From: Crinalium sp049646245
Lineage (GTDB): Bacteria > Cyanobacteriota > Cyanobacteriia > Cyanobacteriales > PCC-9333
Length of the DNA stretch: 64,000 nucleotides
NCBI GenBank assembly: GCA_049646245.1
Contig: JBARVL010000027.1
Span: 62,001 to 126,000 of the forward strand
Direction of reading: 5' to 3'
The translations under genes and the position numbers were made by a program. This document shows, piece after piece, positions 17,225-25,568 of this stretch; the first letter of the stretch is position 1; every line of letters starts with the position of its first letter. The notes below the pieces were generated by a model. It worked only from the letters and a program-made list of their open reading frames with translations. It made no database searches and was not told the DNA's origin.

Positions 17225-17621
17225 TAAAGTTACGATATTTTTTGGTAAAAAGGAATGCTGCCAGCTAGAACAAGTTGATACTAGAACTTCTGCCGATGTC
17301 GTGGAAGTTGCTTGCGCCGTCGAAAACGAATTTAGTTTTCAAATTTTTGCGGAAGCAATTACTTCCACGAGTTTGTTCAGGGGTGGCAGCGTCACGATCA
17401 ACGACAAAAATTACATCAGTCAATGCAGTTTTAATGATTTGGTAAAATTGCTTGACGAATTACCAGCACCTTTTCGTTATGTCATTAGTAACCAGCCGCT
17501 AGTTAGATCTGATCCTTTCCCCGATGCTTTTATTTATGGATTATTTGAAGATGAGGGGTCTTTCGCAAACAAGCAATTAGATAAAATTAGACAGTATCAA
17601 CAAGAGCGATTAGGTCAATGA
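17217..17621 (+). CDS. Hypothetical neck-region protein, 134 residues
   Basis: Not recognised. It overlaps the previous gene by 8 bases and the next by 4, so it is translated as part of the head operon. The strand-rich first 75 residues (KVTIFFGKKECCQLEQVD, then GSVTINDKNYISQCSF) and a helical tail (NKQLDKIRQYQQERL) would suit a head-completion or tail-terminator protein, but this rests on position. Confidence 0.65.
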   Translation: MASKVTIFFGKKECCQLEQVDTRTSADVVEVACAVENEFSFQIFAEAITSTSLFRGGSVTINDKNYISQCSFNDLVKLLDELPAPFRYVISNQPLVRSDPFPDAFIYGLFEDEGSFANKQLDKIRQYQQERLGQ

Positions 17622-18076
17622 CATTAATATCAGGCGAAGAAGTCAAGGATTTGATGAGCGAAGTCATTGGGAGTAATCCCGAAAAACCTGATGAAGCTGA
17701 CACTAGCCAGTTAAAGTTGTGCAAACGGGCAGTTACTTATGACGCGAATCCAGCTTATGGGATACCAGAGCAAGTTGGGTTAGTTTGCAGAACTGTTTGG
17801 GGGTATGTAATGCCAGAGGGGGCTTCTGGTTTTGAAGTAGGGGGGAACCATTTTATCAGCAAAAGCGGTGGACTAAAAGCAATTATTGACGGCAGAGACG
17901 TAAAACGAAAAGACTTCAATTCCGACACACGTATTATATTTGACGACAGGGTTTATCAAGTTGAGTATATTAGAGCCTACTTTGACAGAGGTTTCGCAAG
18001 CCTGCATGAAACCCGAATTATTCAAACAGAGTCGCAAGTCTCGTCTCAGCAGCCAGATTCCGTATTAAATTTTTAA
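17618..18076 (+). CDS. Putative head-closure (neck) protein
   Basis: 152 residues, last gene of the plus-strand head operon, with ATG overlapping the upstream stop. The sequence is mostly beta (VGLVCRTVWGYVMPEG, then DTRIIFDDRVYQVEYIRAYFDRGFASLHETRII), matching the small beta-barrel stoppers that close the connector after packaging. No specific family motif was recognised. A strong bidirectional terminator follows. Confidence 0.55.
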   Translation: MTLISGEEVKDLMSEVIGSNPEKPDEADTSQLKLCKRAVTYDANPAYGIPEQVGLVCRTVWGYVMPEGASGFEVGGNHFISKSGGLKAIIDGRDVKRKDFNSDTRIIFDDRVYQVEYIRAYFDRGFASLHETRIIQTESQVSSQQPDSVLNF

Positions 18077-18096
18077 TTCTTGTTCTTGGCATATTT

Positions 18097-18132
18097 AAAA
18101 ACCCCCTCAAGAAGCGCCTTGAGGGGGTTTTT
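18097..18132. terminator. Bidirectional terminator between head and tail operons
   Basis: ACCCCCTCAAG (18101-18111) and CTTGAGGGGGT (18118-18128) form a perfect stem flanked by A-rich and T-rich runs, so it works on both strands. Plus-strand head transcripts and minus-strand tail transcripts converge here. Confidence 0.9.
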
Positions 18133-18145
18133 GTTGCAGGAAATT

Positions 18146-18754
18146 CTAAGCCCTTAAAATATTATCTGGCTCTTGTGGCTCTACATCGTCATACTGAAAA
18201 GTGCCAGTCATGTGCGCGTCTGCGTCACCACTATCACCGTCACTCATGGAAAAGTCAGGAAACTCCATTTTGCTAGGCCAAACGCCTATAAGCTTAACCT
18301 GAAATTCATTACCAGCTACTGTTGGGCTACCGCCAAAACTAGCTGTAAGTGGCTTAGTCATCGCTCTATGCCAGGTGATGTAGCAATCTCTTTTGTAGGT
18401 CTGCTCTAAATTCCCCGATGATTGACCTCGACCTGGTGCATTAACAGGAACGTTCCTATCATTTTTCATTCCAGTACGTTGCTGCCGCCAGTTCATACAA
18501 AGAGAGTACCAGTATAAAAGCGCTTGCCTGTCAGTGTTTAATGCCATTTGGACGGTCATAGTAAATTCCCCAGCGTTGTTTCTACCGCCTGGAACTTTGG
18601 TTTTATCTGCAAGCTCAATAACACCTTGCTCAATAGAGACAGCATCCCTGGTAATGATCCGGAGTTGGCTCGGAATACCAAGAACCTCAAAGGACTGGAA
18701 TCCTTTCGTGAAAATGTTCTGGCTGAGGACAGCCTTGTTGTACTGCAAAGGCAT
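18146..18754 (-). CDS. Tail tube protein
   Basis: 202 residues, the last gene on the minus strand after the sheath gene, which is the usual partner. The pattern fits T4 gp19/P2 FII-type tube proteins: FEVLGIPSQLRIITRDAVSIEQGVIELADKTK, then GEFTMTVQMALNTDRQALLYWY, CYITWHRAMTKPLTASF and EFQVKLIGVWPSKMEFPDFSMSDGD. Hexameric rings of this protein would line the inside of the tail, with the tape measure running through it. Confidence 0.8.
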   Translation of the reverse strand: MPLQYNKAVLSQNIFTKGFQSFEVLGIPSQLRIITRDAVSIEQGVIELADKTKVPGGRNNAGEFTMTVQMALNTDRQALLYWYSLCMNWRQQRTGMKNDRNVPVNAPGRGQSSGNLEQTYKRDCYITWHRAMTKPLTASFGGSPTVAGNEFQVKLIGVWPSKMEFPDFSMSDGDSGDADAHMTGTFQYDDVEPQEPDNILRA

Positions 18755-18806
18755 TTTATTTTTTCCTGGGAAATATTAAGGTTTTACGGGTTTTTACCAA
18801 TTCGCT

Positions 18807-21800
18807 TTAGTTGGCGGAGTTAGATATATCTCCGTACTGCTGAACAGAAGAATTTGGCCCAACGGAGATAGCGACAACCTCTAAAATGCCAGAAGCATAA
18901 AATTCCATTGCCAAAGACAAGCTGCCGTTTAATATCGAGGCTAAATTATTGAGTCCATCCAAAGACTCCGTAGATCCAATGTCGCCAACACCAGACGCAT
19001 TAAATTCGGCTGTAACCTTAACCGCTTCGTTCGACGGCAAGTAGTTAGTGAAACACCCTTTTGAGTACTCGGTAGCAGCAAAGCCTTCTAGTATTAGTCT
19101 TGCCTGTCCAAGTAATTCTGCTTGGTTCGGTTCAAAAATTAAAGATAGGAAGTTCCGAACATTTAACAGTGTACGGATGTAATGACTTTGCATCCGACGA
19201 ACATGGATGTAGCGAAACTCTCTTGTAACGTAGGGTGCGCGGACTCCCCAAGGGACAACGTTGCCATCAACAACTTTTATTGGTTGAACCCCGATTGCGT
19301 TTAAAGCAGCCTCGTCAAGCTCGTCAAGCTGAATAGGCAGCTTAGTAAATCGAGGCATGGTAGCTTTAGAGCCAGCAAACATAACGTGGTAAGATCTATT
19401 GTCAACCGCATACCGAGATTCACCACCCATTAAATCGCCAGAAATAGGAATCAAGCGATCGCCCGTAGCGATTGGGCTTGAGATTGCTGCGTAGCTAGGG
19501 AACTGAGTTGTATAAAAATCACTACGCCCTAGTTCATTATTGATAAACGACTCAACTTGAGAAATTTCGGTAATGTAGGGCGGAATTTCGGCACGAAACT
19601 CAAACCCGTTATTAGCGGCATAATCTATGTAAACTCTCTGGATGGGCGCATCATAGACCCCAGGCAGCGCCATTCGCACCAATCCATAGTTTTTGTCGGC
19701 GCAGATCTTCCCTATCTGATTGTAGTTACCGTCCGCGTACTTAGTGTAGTCGTATGGGGATAGGCTACTAAGATCACCGTCATACCCATTTTCCAAAACA
19801 TCGTTGAATGAAACGAGGAAAGGATCGCCAGAAGTAACACCTTCGGCAATATTATAACGACTGGCGATCGAGATGCTGCCAGCAATTTTCACTGGTGTCC
19901 GAATGGGGATATCTTTAGGGAAGGGGACACTAACGGTTAAAGAGTTTTGAGAGACAATTGTTTGAACTTTACGAGCAACCTTTGTATTTAGATCGTAAAG
20001 ATAGTCGCCAACTTTAACCGAGGTCAAGAAGTTAGTGTTGAGTCCAGTTACAAGTGTTCCGAGACTACTTACGCTTCCATTAAGTCGAACAGGGGCAGAT
20101 GTTTTTTGAATTGTGAATCGAGTTCGGGGAGAGTTATAGGGATCTGGGAACAGTGTTCCGCCGACCATTTTCTTGTAGTCAAGATCAGCAACAGTATAAA
20201 TCGTGTTAGAGGTAGTTGCCGCAACTGTGCCAGCGCCGTTGCAAGGGCGGGTGTCTCTTGTTGGTGCAGTAGAATAGTCGTCCCCGATTAACGATTCTGC
20301 TGTAATCCATTTAGCGTAATCATTTAATCCGTCGCTAAACGCATGGTTCTGTCGAGCAACCTTGGCATCCACAAAGTCAGAATTATTGGGGTCTAAGGAA
20401 CAATCCTGTACTTGCAGTACACGGCTGCCGTTAAAAAAGACCTCAATATTAAAATGAGTCGCTGGTTTAGCTTGACCTTGCTCAAGTCTAATTTCTAACC
20501 CCTCATTCTTTTTGACAACATGGTTGATTGATACCCAGCTACCTTGTACAGAAAGCTCGGAATTCACGAGCGCTGTCTTGAGTGGAGCGGCAATGGTAAT
20601 AGCAACGTTGCTATCAACGGATACCACTTTTGCCCATTCGTATGTACCGTAAAACAGTAACGGAGATCCTACCTCGACTGACTCCGAAAGGAATTGAGTA
20701 CCGACACCAGTAATGGTGTAATTATCTCGCTCGGCTGAAGTACCCGAAAGGATACCCGCCGTTGGCAGCGATTCTAGTATTAGCTGGGTGTCAGAGACAA
20801 TGGATTCCACGACGAAAGGTTTCTTTGTCCCATTGACCATTAAGTGAATTACTCGCTCAGGTATTAACTCGGTCGTGAACTGAGTACCAGTCCCTGTGAC
20901 AGTAAAATTCTTTTTAGAGATACTGGCGTTGGGAGTACTTGAGTTAATAGCGATAAACGCTTTAGTCACAGACAGGGAAGTATCAGAAGTGATTGCACGA
21001 ACAATCCTTTGCTGTCCTCCAATGAAAATTATGTCCCCAGGTACTAAATCTGCGGTAAAGGCAGTCCCCAGCCCTGTAATATTTTTTTCATTTATAGCTA
21101 CGGAGCCAGCCAGTTCAAGAATTGGGACTGCCTCTAAGGTTCCTGTTAAAGGAACAATTGGATTGTAACTAACAGTTCCCGTGAAGTTAGCAGTGCCACT
21201 GCTAACACCCTGGGCTAATAAATCGGACTGGCTGCCAACAGTAAAAACAACCATCCCAGTATCTGGATCTGTCCCAGTATTGGAAATGACTGTATGTGGT
21301 TTTGCCGCAGTCCCCTGGACAAAATTAATTTCAGCCCCAATAAATTCATTCGGCTCTACGTCTGCGATCTTTGAGGTAAAAGTCTGCTGGGTAACAGCAA
21401 GAACCATTGTCCAGTCCTTGTCTCGCCCATTTTTCAGAGAACGGGTCTTGCCACCCCATCGACCTTCATTGGCGGCAGAAATCTTGAGGGCGGGTAAACC
21501 ATCGCGCCCTAGAAAAATTTTTGAGGCTTTTCTGGCGTTGCCACCCAAGTCCATCCGATTGACTAATAGTGTTCCGGCTCCTCTGCCTGTGGAATAAAAT
21601 CCATCAATTGCGTCAGGCATCAAGCTAGCGCTATCGGAATAAAGATGCCAACGCCGCTCGTTTGGATCGTTATAAATCTCGTCGTATTGCCTACGCCCTA
21701 AATCAATTGGAACGATTACCCCCATCGGCCCCCTGGGTAATACGCCTTGCATATAAACTGTGCCGTAATTCGTTTCAATTACGGATGTTTCTTTTACTCT

Positions 21801-21860
21801 TTCGTAAACTACAACCCCAGCGGCTCCTGCTGGTGGCCCAAAACGTTTAACTTGGCTCAT
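18807..21860 (-). CDS. Contractile tail sheath protein with inserted repeat domains
   Basis: Sheath protein whose contraction drives the tube into the host. The N-terminus (PAGAAGVVVYERV, then GPMGVIVPIDLG) and the C-terminus (FRYIHVRRMQSHYIRTLLNVRNFLSLIFEPNQ, then LLGQARLILEGF) have the usual sheath pattern of a conserved core. At 1017 residues it is far longer than most. The extra length includes four similar units (about 250-480 and 600-670) of the form T-(V/I)-TG-x-GT-x-F, then GD-x-(I/L), then V-x-x-I-x-S-(D/Q)-(T/N)-x-L-x-V. These probably form small surface domains on the tail. The stop at 18807 is 53 bases before the tube gene. Confidence 0.85.
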   Translation of the reverse strand: MSQVKRFGPPAGAAGVVVYERVKETSVIETNYGTVYMQGVLPRGPMGVIVPIDLGRRQYDEIYNDPNERRWHLYSDSASLMPDAIDGFYSTGRGAGTLLVNRMDLGGNARKASKIFLGRDGLPALKISAANEGRWGGKTRSLKNGRDKDWTMVLAVTQQTFTSKIADVEPNEFIGAEINFVQGTAAKPHTVISNTGTDPDTGMVVFTVGSQSDLLAQGVSSGTANFTGTVSYNPIVPLTGTLEAVPILELAGSVAINEKNITGLGTAFTADLVPGDIIFIGGQQRIVRAITSDTSLSVTKAFIAINSSTPNASISKKNFTVTGTGTQFTTELIPERVIHLMVNGTKKPFVVESIVSDTQLILESLPTAGILSGTSAERDNYTITGVGTQFLSESVEVGSPLLFYGTYEWAKVVSVDSNVAITIAAPLKTALVNSELSVQGSWVSINHVVKKNEGLEIRLEQGQAKPATHFNIEVFFNGSRVLQVQDCSLDPNNSDFVDAKVARQNHAFSDGLNDYAKWITAESLIGDDYSTAPTRDTRPCNGAGTVAATTSNTIYTVADLDYKKMVGGTLFPDPYNSPRTRFTIQKTSAPVRLNGSVSSLGTLVTGLNTNFLTSVKVGDYLYDLNTKVARKVQTIVSQNSLTVSVPFPKDIPIRTPVKIAGSISIASRYNIAEGVTSGDPFLVSFNDVLENGYDGDLSSLSPYDYTKYADGNYNQIGKICADKNYGLVRMALPGVYDAPIQRVYIDYAANNGFEFRAEIPPYITEISQVESFINNELGRSDFYTTQFPSYAAISSPIATGDRLIPISGDLMGGESRYAVDNRSYHVMFAGSKATMPRFTKLPIQLDELDEAALNAIGVQPIKVVDGNVVPWGVRAPYVTREFRYIHVRRMQSHYIRTLLNVRNFLSLIFEPNQAELLGQARLILEGFAATEYSKGCFTNYLPSNEAVKVTAEFNASGVGDIGSTESLDGLNNLASILNGSLSLAMEFYASGILEVVAISVGPNSSVQQYGDISNSAN

Positions 21861-21894
21861 TTGTTCTCCTTGAAATTAATAAAAAATACGTGGT

Positions 21895-22302
21895 TCAATT
21901 AACAGGCAATAATAGTTTATGTCCATTACCCTTATATCCTGCCTCACGGATTAGTAGCACACGCTCTACAGTTGCGCGAGTACCATTCCCAACAGAGCGT
22001 GTATTAGCCACACCTAGACTTAGCTCCAATTCGTCTAAGTAGTCCTGATCCGCTTCTAGCAGAGGATCACCCTCGCTCAAAAGTACAGCGCCACTGGTCA
22101 TAACGATCTGAGGGTAAGGCAGCTTTTTGCAAAGCGCCTCGGCGAGATGGATCTCGTCTTCAGTTAAATACCTCGGTCTTACGCTCAAGGAAAAAGATTC
22201 GTCGGATTCATCCCCGCTTTTTTCTCCCGCATAATCGGCTGGGTAGGGAACAAAAAGAGTTGGGCGATTATGTTTAAGAGATGCTTCAAATTTTTGAGGC
22301 AT
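21895..22302 (-). CDS. Hypothetical tail-operon protein, 135 residues
   Basis: Not recognised. Basic and acidic patches alternate; the central helix LTEDEIHLAEALCKKL leads to strand-like YPQIVMTSGAVLLSEGDP, and ELELSLGVANTRSVGNGTRATVERVLLIREAGYKG follows. It lies 34 bases before the sheath gene on the same strand, so it may be a neck or tail-assembly protein. A terminator separates it from the gene upstream. Confidence 0.6.
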   Translation of the reverse strand: MPQKFEASLKHNRPTLFVPYPADYAGEKSGDESDESFSLSVRPRYLTEDEIHLAEALCKKLPYPQIVMTSGAVLLSEGDPLLEADQDYLDELELSLGVANTRSVGNGTRATVERVLLIREAGYKGNGHKLLLPVN

Positions 22303-22341
22303 AGTAGTACTCCAAGAAGGAACAAAGCCAAATACGCAAAA

Positions 22342-22374
22342 ACCAGCCGTTGTCTAGGTTAGATAACGGCTGGT
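22342..22374 (-). terminator. Intrinsic terminator
   Basis: ACCAGCCGTT (22342-22351) pairs with AACGGCTGGT (22365-22374). On the minus strand it is followed by TTTTTGC. It lies after the 380-residue gene and before the 135-residue one, so the tail region is not a single transcript. Confidence 0.8.
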
Positions 22375-22447
22375 CGGTAAAAGTGCTGTTTTTATTTATT
22401 TTTTAATTACTCAACAAAATCTTAGCACAACTACTAGAACTTTTTGG

Positions 22448-23590
22448 TCAGGCGATCGAAATATCTCGGCTGGTAATACCCTGCATTATATTCCAAATTA
22501 TAATCGTGAATTCCATAGAAACCAAACTACCTGCGGACACATTGCCAGGAGATGAGCCTTCACCCCCTCCCACAGACTCCTTGAGACGCTTATTAACTCC
22601 GATAAAAACAAATGTATCATAAGCGGGTACAGGCAGAGTACCAAACATTTCAATATCGGCAATTATTTTATTAGCGATCGCTCTACAGTCTTCCAGTGTT
22701 TGAGCAATCACTCTTATATTGATCAAGATATTTTCCTGGGAAGATATTAAGATTTCTCTCATTGTTGATTCGCTCAGGAGAATGCGATCGCGCTGTTTTG
22801 TTGCCATTACATCGGTAGACGGCTGCATTTGGTAATAAATAGCAGGCACATCTGTAATTTGAGCTAGTTCTTGTTGATTAATTTGTTTGACGGCAGGAAC
22901 ATAGTCAAAGATTAAGTAAGCAGCCTGTCCTGTAGCGGGAGTAGCTAATGTAAGTGCGTAAGTATTGATGCCTGTAACAGGGATGTTTTTTCTGTCAGGC
23001 AATGTAACTACTTGGGCATTTGTAATTTTTTCAAAGTTGATAGCAGGCGGAACAACGACAGTCTGCCCGTCTTGAGAAGGAGTAACCAATCTCTGCAAGG
23101 GTATCGACTGCCTTAAATATCCTGGTAAAGCGAAACCGAGAATATAAGAAAGCATATCACCCAAGACGTGACACCCGATTTTGATTTGCCTGACAGTAGG
23201 GAGAGGCATGGTTGGAGTTGGAAGCAGAAGCAACTGCAACTGTATTGCTCCTATCCACTTAGGAAGAAACTGCCTAATTTCTGAACAGGTATAATATACA
23301 GCGTTGTCAGAAGGTTCCCATTTCTCGTTTACAAACCGATGATATTTAGCTGGTTCACTTTCTTCCGTTAGTGGTTTCAATAGAGTTATTTTTACTCCAG
23401 CCTCTACGGGGAAAACTTCAAAACCTTCCCACTTATGCCCAAGTCGGGGGTTAACAGGCGGAAGTAGTACGACACCTTCAGGCGAATCTTTTTTTAGTCC
23501 TAATTCGGAGCGATCGCTCAATAAATAAACATGATCGTCCTTGAAAAAGATTTCAAGCTCTGACACCAATAATCGCAATATGTAGAACAT
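22448..23590 (-). CDS. Hypothetical tail-region protein, 380 residues
   Basis: Not recognised. Apart from a hydrophobic start (MFYILRLLVSELEIFF) the protein is soluble: a beta-rich N-terminal half, a central QDGQTVVVPPAINFEK region, and a helical stretch with ILINIRVIAQTLEDCRAIANKIIADIEMF. The last 60 residues contain a glycine linker (SVGGGEGSSPGNVSAG) and strands. I chose the ATG at 23590. An in-frame GTG at 23629 lies inside the dispersed palindrome and is less likely. The position next to a gp10-like gene suggests a tail-terminator, completion or neck role. Confidence 0.55.
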   Translation of the reverse strand: MFYILRLLVSELEIFFKDDHVYLLSDRSELGLKKDSPEGVVLLPPVNPRLGHKWEGFEVFPVEAGVKITLLKPLTEESEPAKYHRFVNEKWEPSDNAVYYTCSEIRQFLPKWIGAIQLQLLLLPTPTMPLPTVRQIKIGCHVLGDMLSYILGFALPGYLRQSIPLQRLVTPSQDGQTVVVPPAINFEKITNAQVVTLPDRKNIPVTGINTYALTLATPATGQAAYLIFDYVPAVKQINQQELAQITDVPAIYYQMQPSTDVMATKQRDRILLSESTMREILISSQENILINIRVIAQTLEDCRAIANKIIADIEMFGTLPVPAYDTFVFIGVNKRLKESVGGGEGSSPGNVSAGSLVSMEFTIIIWNIMQGITSRDISIA

Positions 23591-23611
23591 TAAAATTATT
23601 GCTCCGAGTAG

Positions 23612-23633
23612 CAACGTGTTGATCAACACGTTG
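23612..23633. repeat. Dispersed palindrome, copy 2
   Basis: Perfect copy of the palindrome with core AACGTGTTGATCAACACGTT, here extended to 24 bp by flanking G and C (23611-23634). It lies between two minus-strand genes, three bases from a stop codon. Confidence 0.85.
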
Positions 23634-23635
23634 CA

Positions 23636-24157
23636 CTATATTAATACACGACTAAAAAACATCCGTAATTCTAGTAAAACCTGATGTCTAGTTTCTTTCA
23701 GGGCGTTGTCCCAAAATTTTCTTCCTGGAACAATAATATGACTTGTCTTTTCACCTAGCCCGATTCTGTAGCGAGATTTTAAGAAGCTTCTCATCTTTTC
23801 GGTTACGGGGATTATGGCTCCGTCATTCTGGACTTTTGCGACCATAGTTGGTTTACCTTCAGGTATCCCAAGCGTTGCCGTAAACCTATTTCCCCTTTGC
23901 TTGAAATCAAGAGTTAAGTGATTGCGAATTCCTGAACCGTCTGGCTGCCCATCAATCTCGTAAATATGTAGTGTCATGCTCGATAGTTCTGGCCCCTCAC
24001 CCCCTCGTCCCTGAGTTGCAAGATTGTTGCGAACGTGCCAGTTCATGTGTCTAGCAGCGTTGCTCATTGTCTCTTCTCCAACCCTGGCTACATTATGCTC
24101 TAACTTGTCTAATTTATTAAATAATTTATCCCAGTCGCTGTCATAGGTGAGTTCCAT
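23636..24157 (-). CDS. Putative tail-completion protein (HK97 gp10/GpS-like)
   Basis: 173 residues. The order fits the gp10/virion-morphogenesis type: an N-terminal coiled helix (WDKLFNKLDKLEHNVARVGEETMSNAARHMNWHV), a middle with FTATLGIPEGKPTMVAKVQNDG, and a C-terminal TSHIIVPGRKFWDNALKETRHQVLLEL resembling the conserved PARPF motif near the end of these proteins. It would cap or join the tail to the head. The stop codon is 3 bases from the palindrome. Confidence 0.6.
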   Translation of the reverse strand: MELTYDSDWDKLFNKLDKLEHNVARVGEETMSNAARHMNWHVRNNLATQGRGGEGPELSSMTLHIYEIDGQPDGSGIRNHLTLDFKQRGNRFTATLGIPEGKPTMVAKVQNDGAIIPVTEKMRSFLKSRYRIGLGEKTSHIIVPGRKFWDNALKETRHQVLLELRMFFSRVLI

Positions 24158-24180
24158 CGCAAGTCTCCTTTTTGCTTATC

Positions 24181-24222
24181 AACTAAAAAGCGATCGCTGT
24201 TGTCGGCGATCGCTTTTTAGTT
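24181..24222 (-). terminator. Intrinsic terminator built around HIP1
   Basis: AACTAAAAAGCGATCGC (24181-24197) and GCGATCGCTTTTTAGTT (24206-24222) form a perfect 17-bp stem. It ends the 88-residue gene, upstream of the completion gene. Similar HIP1 stems are at 51542 and 52407. Confidence 0.85.
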
Positions 24223-24237
24223 ATTTTTGAATGCCGA

Positions 24238-24504
24238 TTACGCCGCTTGTTCTTCGTGACCAGTCATCCATTCGATCACCCTAAAGCGTTCGCATCGGTA
24301 GTGCATCCAACCGTGATCGCTATATTCAGGACTGCCGAAAAAATCTTGCAGCCTAACACAAACATCACTAGCTGGCCACACAATCACAGGGTTGATCGGG
24401 CAGTCCACGTAAGCGTGTCTGTCAGCACTGTAGAAAAACCTAAACCCATCGGCATTTTCGATGGTTTTAGGGATTTGAGTTGGTAAGGGAGGATTAACAA
24501 TCAT
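24238..24504 (-). CDS. Small tail-region protein, paralogue 1 (88 residues)
   Basis: Family not known. It shares GF-x-(F/Y)-x-x-S-x-D-x-YVDC-x-(I/L)NP-(I/V)I and SxVxxxLxDxxxxPxYxxxG with the next gene, so the two arose by duplication. The compact aromatic- and cysteine-containing sequence suggests a small beta fold. The two copies sit between the tape measure and the tail-completion genes and may form a hetero-oligomer in the tail. Confidence 0.65.
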   Translation of the reverse strand: MIVNPPLPTQIPKTIENADGFRFFYSADRHAYVDCPINPVIVWPASDVCVRLQDFFGSPEYSDHGWMHYRCERFRVIEWMTGHEEQAA

Positions 24505-24548
24505 TTTTTACCTTAAGTAACAAAATTGATGGAGTGGGCAAACAAAAT

Positions 24549-24812
24549 CTAGCTAGGCCAGCCAGGGGCATCACCTTCAGCCATCCATGACTGGACAGCA
24601 AAATGTACACCGTTCTCCATGACACCCTCGTTAGCAATATAGTCTGGGTTGCCTGGATCTATTAAAGCTTCACGGACTGCACTACCTGGGAACGAAATTA
24701 TGGGGTTGAGTTGACAATCTACATACGAGTCCGTACTAAGCTGATATTCGTAAGCGAAGCCTTCGACGATACGGATCATGCTAGGTGTTCTAGCGATCGC
24801 TGTATTAGGCAT
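24549..24812 (-). CDS. Small tail-region protein, paralogue 2 (87 residues)
   Basis: Paralogue of the neighbouring 88-residue protein, sharing GFAYEYQLSTDSYVDCQLNPIISFP-type sequence and the following SAVREALIDPGNPDY. The divergence is high, so the duplication is old. The start ATG at 24812 is preceded by AAAAAGGAG. Role unknown; presumed structural from its position. Confidence 0.65.
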   Translation of the reverse strand: MPNTAIARTPSMIRIVEGFAYEYQLSTDSYVDCQLNPIISFPGSAVREALIDPGNPDYIANEGVMENGVHFAVQSWMAEGDAPGWPS

Positions 24813-24847
24813 AAACCAACTCCTTTTTAAAAATGTAGATAGGAAAA

Positions 24848-25453
24848 TTACTCAGAATCTGGAGCTTCTGCTGCGACTTCTGTAGCTCCAGATTCAGGCT
24901 CAACTTGAACTTCTTCCGCAGCTTCCGTAGGTTCAAGTTCGGATTCAACCTGAACTTCGGTAATTGGTTCGGTAGTAAGCTCAACTTGAACTTCTTCCGC
25001 AACTTCCGTAGGTTCAAATTCGGGTTCAACTTGAACTTCGGTATCGCCTTCGACTTGTTCGGGAGTTGCTTCATTACCTAGTACAGGATTATCTGCCAAT
25101 GACTGTCCAGCAATTTCTTCTGATACTGACTGAGCTAAGACAATCTCGCTGTTATTTTCTTCGACAGCCTCAGTAGTATCAGGCGTAAAATTTGCGGCGG
25201 AAAAAATTTCAATAGGAATAAGACTGCTAACGCGACTGAAGTTTTTCTCTTCTTGGCTTAAAAGTGTGTCAGTCTCGGAAAGGAAAGCTTCAACTTCAGC
25301 AAGTAGTTGTTTGCTATCTTTTTCTTGTTCCCCACCTTCTCTGATTGATTTAGCTAGTTGATAATTACGCTCTTTGCAGTTGCTAATAATAGACTGAAGT
25401 TGTTGGATGTATCTAGAAACTTCATCGGCATCGATCGTGACTGGGTTTGGCAT
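24848..25453 (-). CDS. Acidic repeat protein next to the tape measure gene
   Basis: 201 residues. The first 95 form coiled helices (VSRYIQQLQSIISNCKERNYQLAKSIRE, then QLLAEVEAFLSETDTLLSQEE). The last 70 are acidic repeats containing EVQVE, EPTE and AEEVQVE and are probably disordered. It lies between the tape measure and the sheath-side genes, the place where other phages carry the tail assembly chaperone, but no frameshift site or chaperone motif was seen. A tape-measure-binding role is speculative. Confidence 0.6.
   Translation of the reverse strand: MPNPVTIDADEVSRYIQQLQSIISNCKERNYQLAKSIREGGEQEKDSKQLLAEVEAFLSETDTLLSQEEKNFSRVSSLIPIEIFSAANFTPDTTEAVEENNSEIVLAQSVSEEIAGQSLADNPVLGNEATPEQVEGDTEVQVEPEFEPTEVAEEVQVELTTEPITEVQVESELEPTEAAEEVQVEPESGATEVAAEAPDSE
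24896..25045 (-). repeat. Tandem coding repeats in the acidic protein
   Basis: Near-identical blocks containing CTTGAACTTCTTCCGCA (plus strand) recur at about 24905 and 24983, with a degenerate third. They encode the AEEVQVE/EPTE repeats. Confidence 0.7.
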
Positions 25454-25568
25454 AATATTCCTCTATTTGATACAAGCAATAAAAACTATACCTTTTGACA
25501 CTCTCAGGGCTGAAGCCACTGAGCTTTACACTTACCGACTAATCTGTAATCAATCGTAGCTTAATCCG

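Noticed and set aside
24848..25453. A frameshifted tail assembly chaperone pair (G/GT type)
   Set aside because: No slippery site or overlapping second frame was found between this gene and its neighbours, and the sequence is acidic repeats rather than a chaperone domain.
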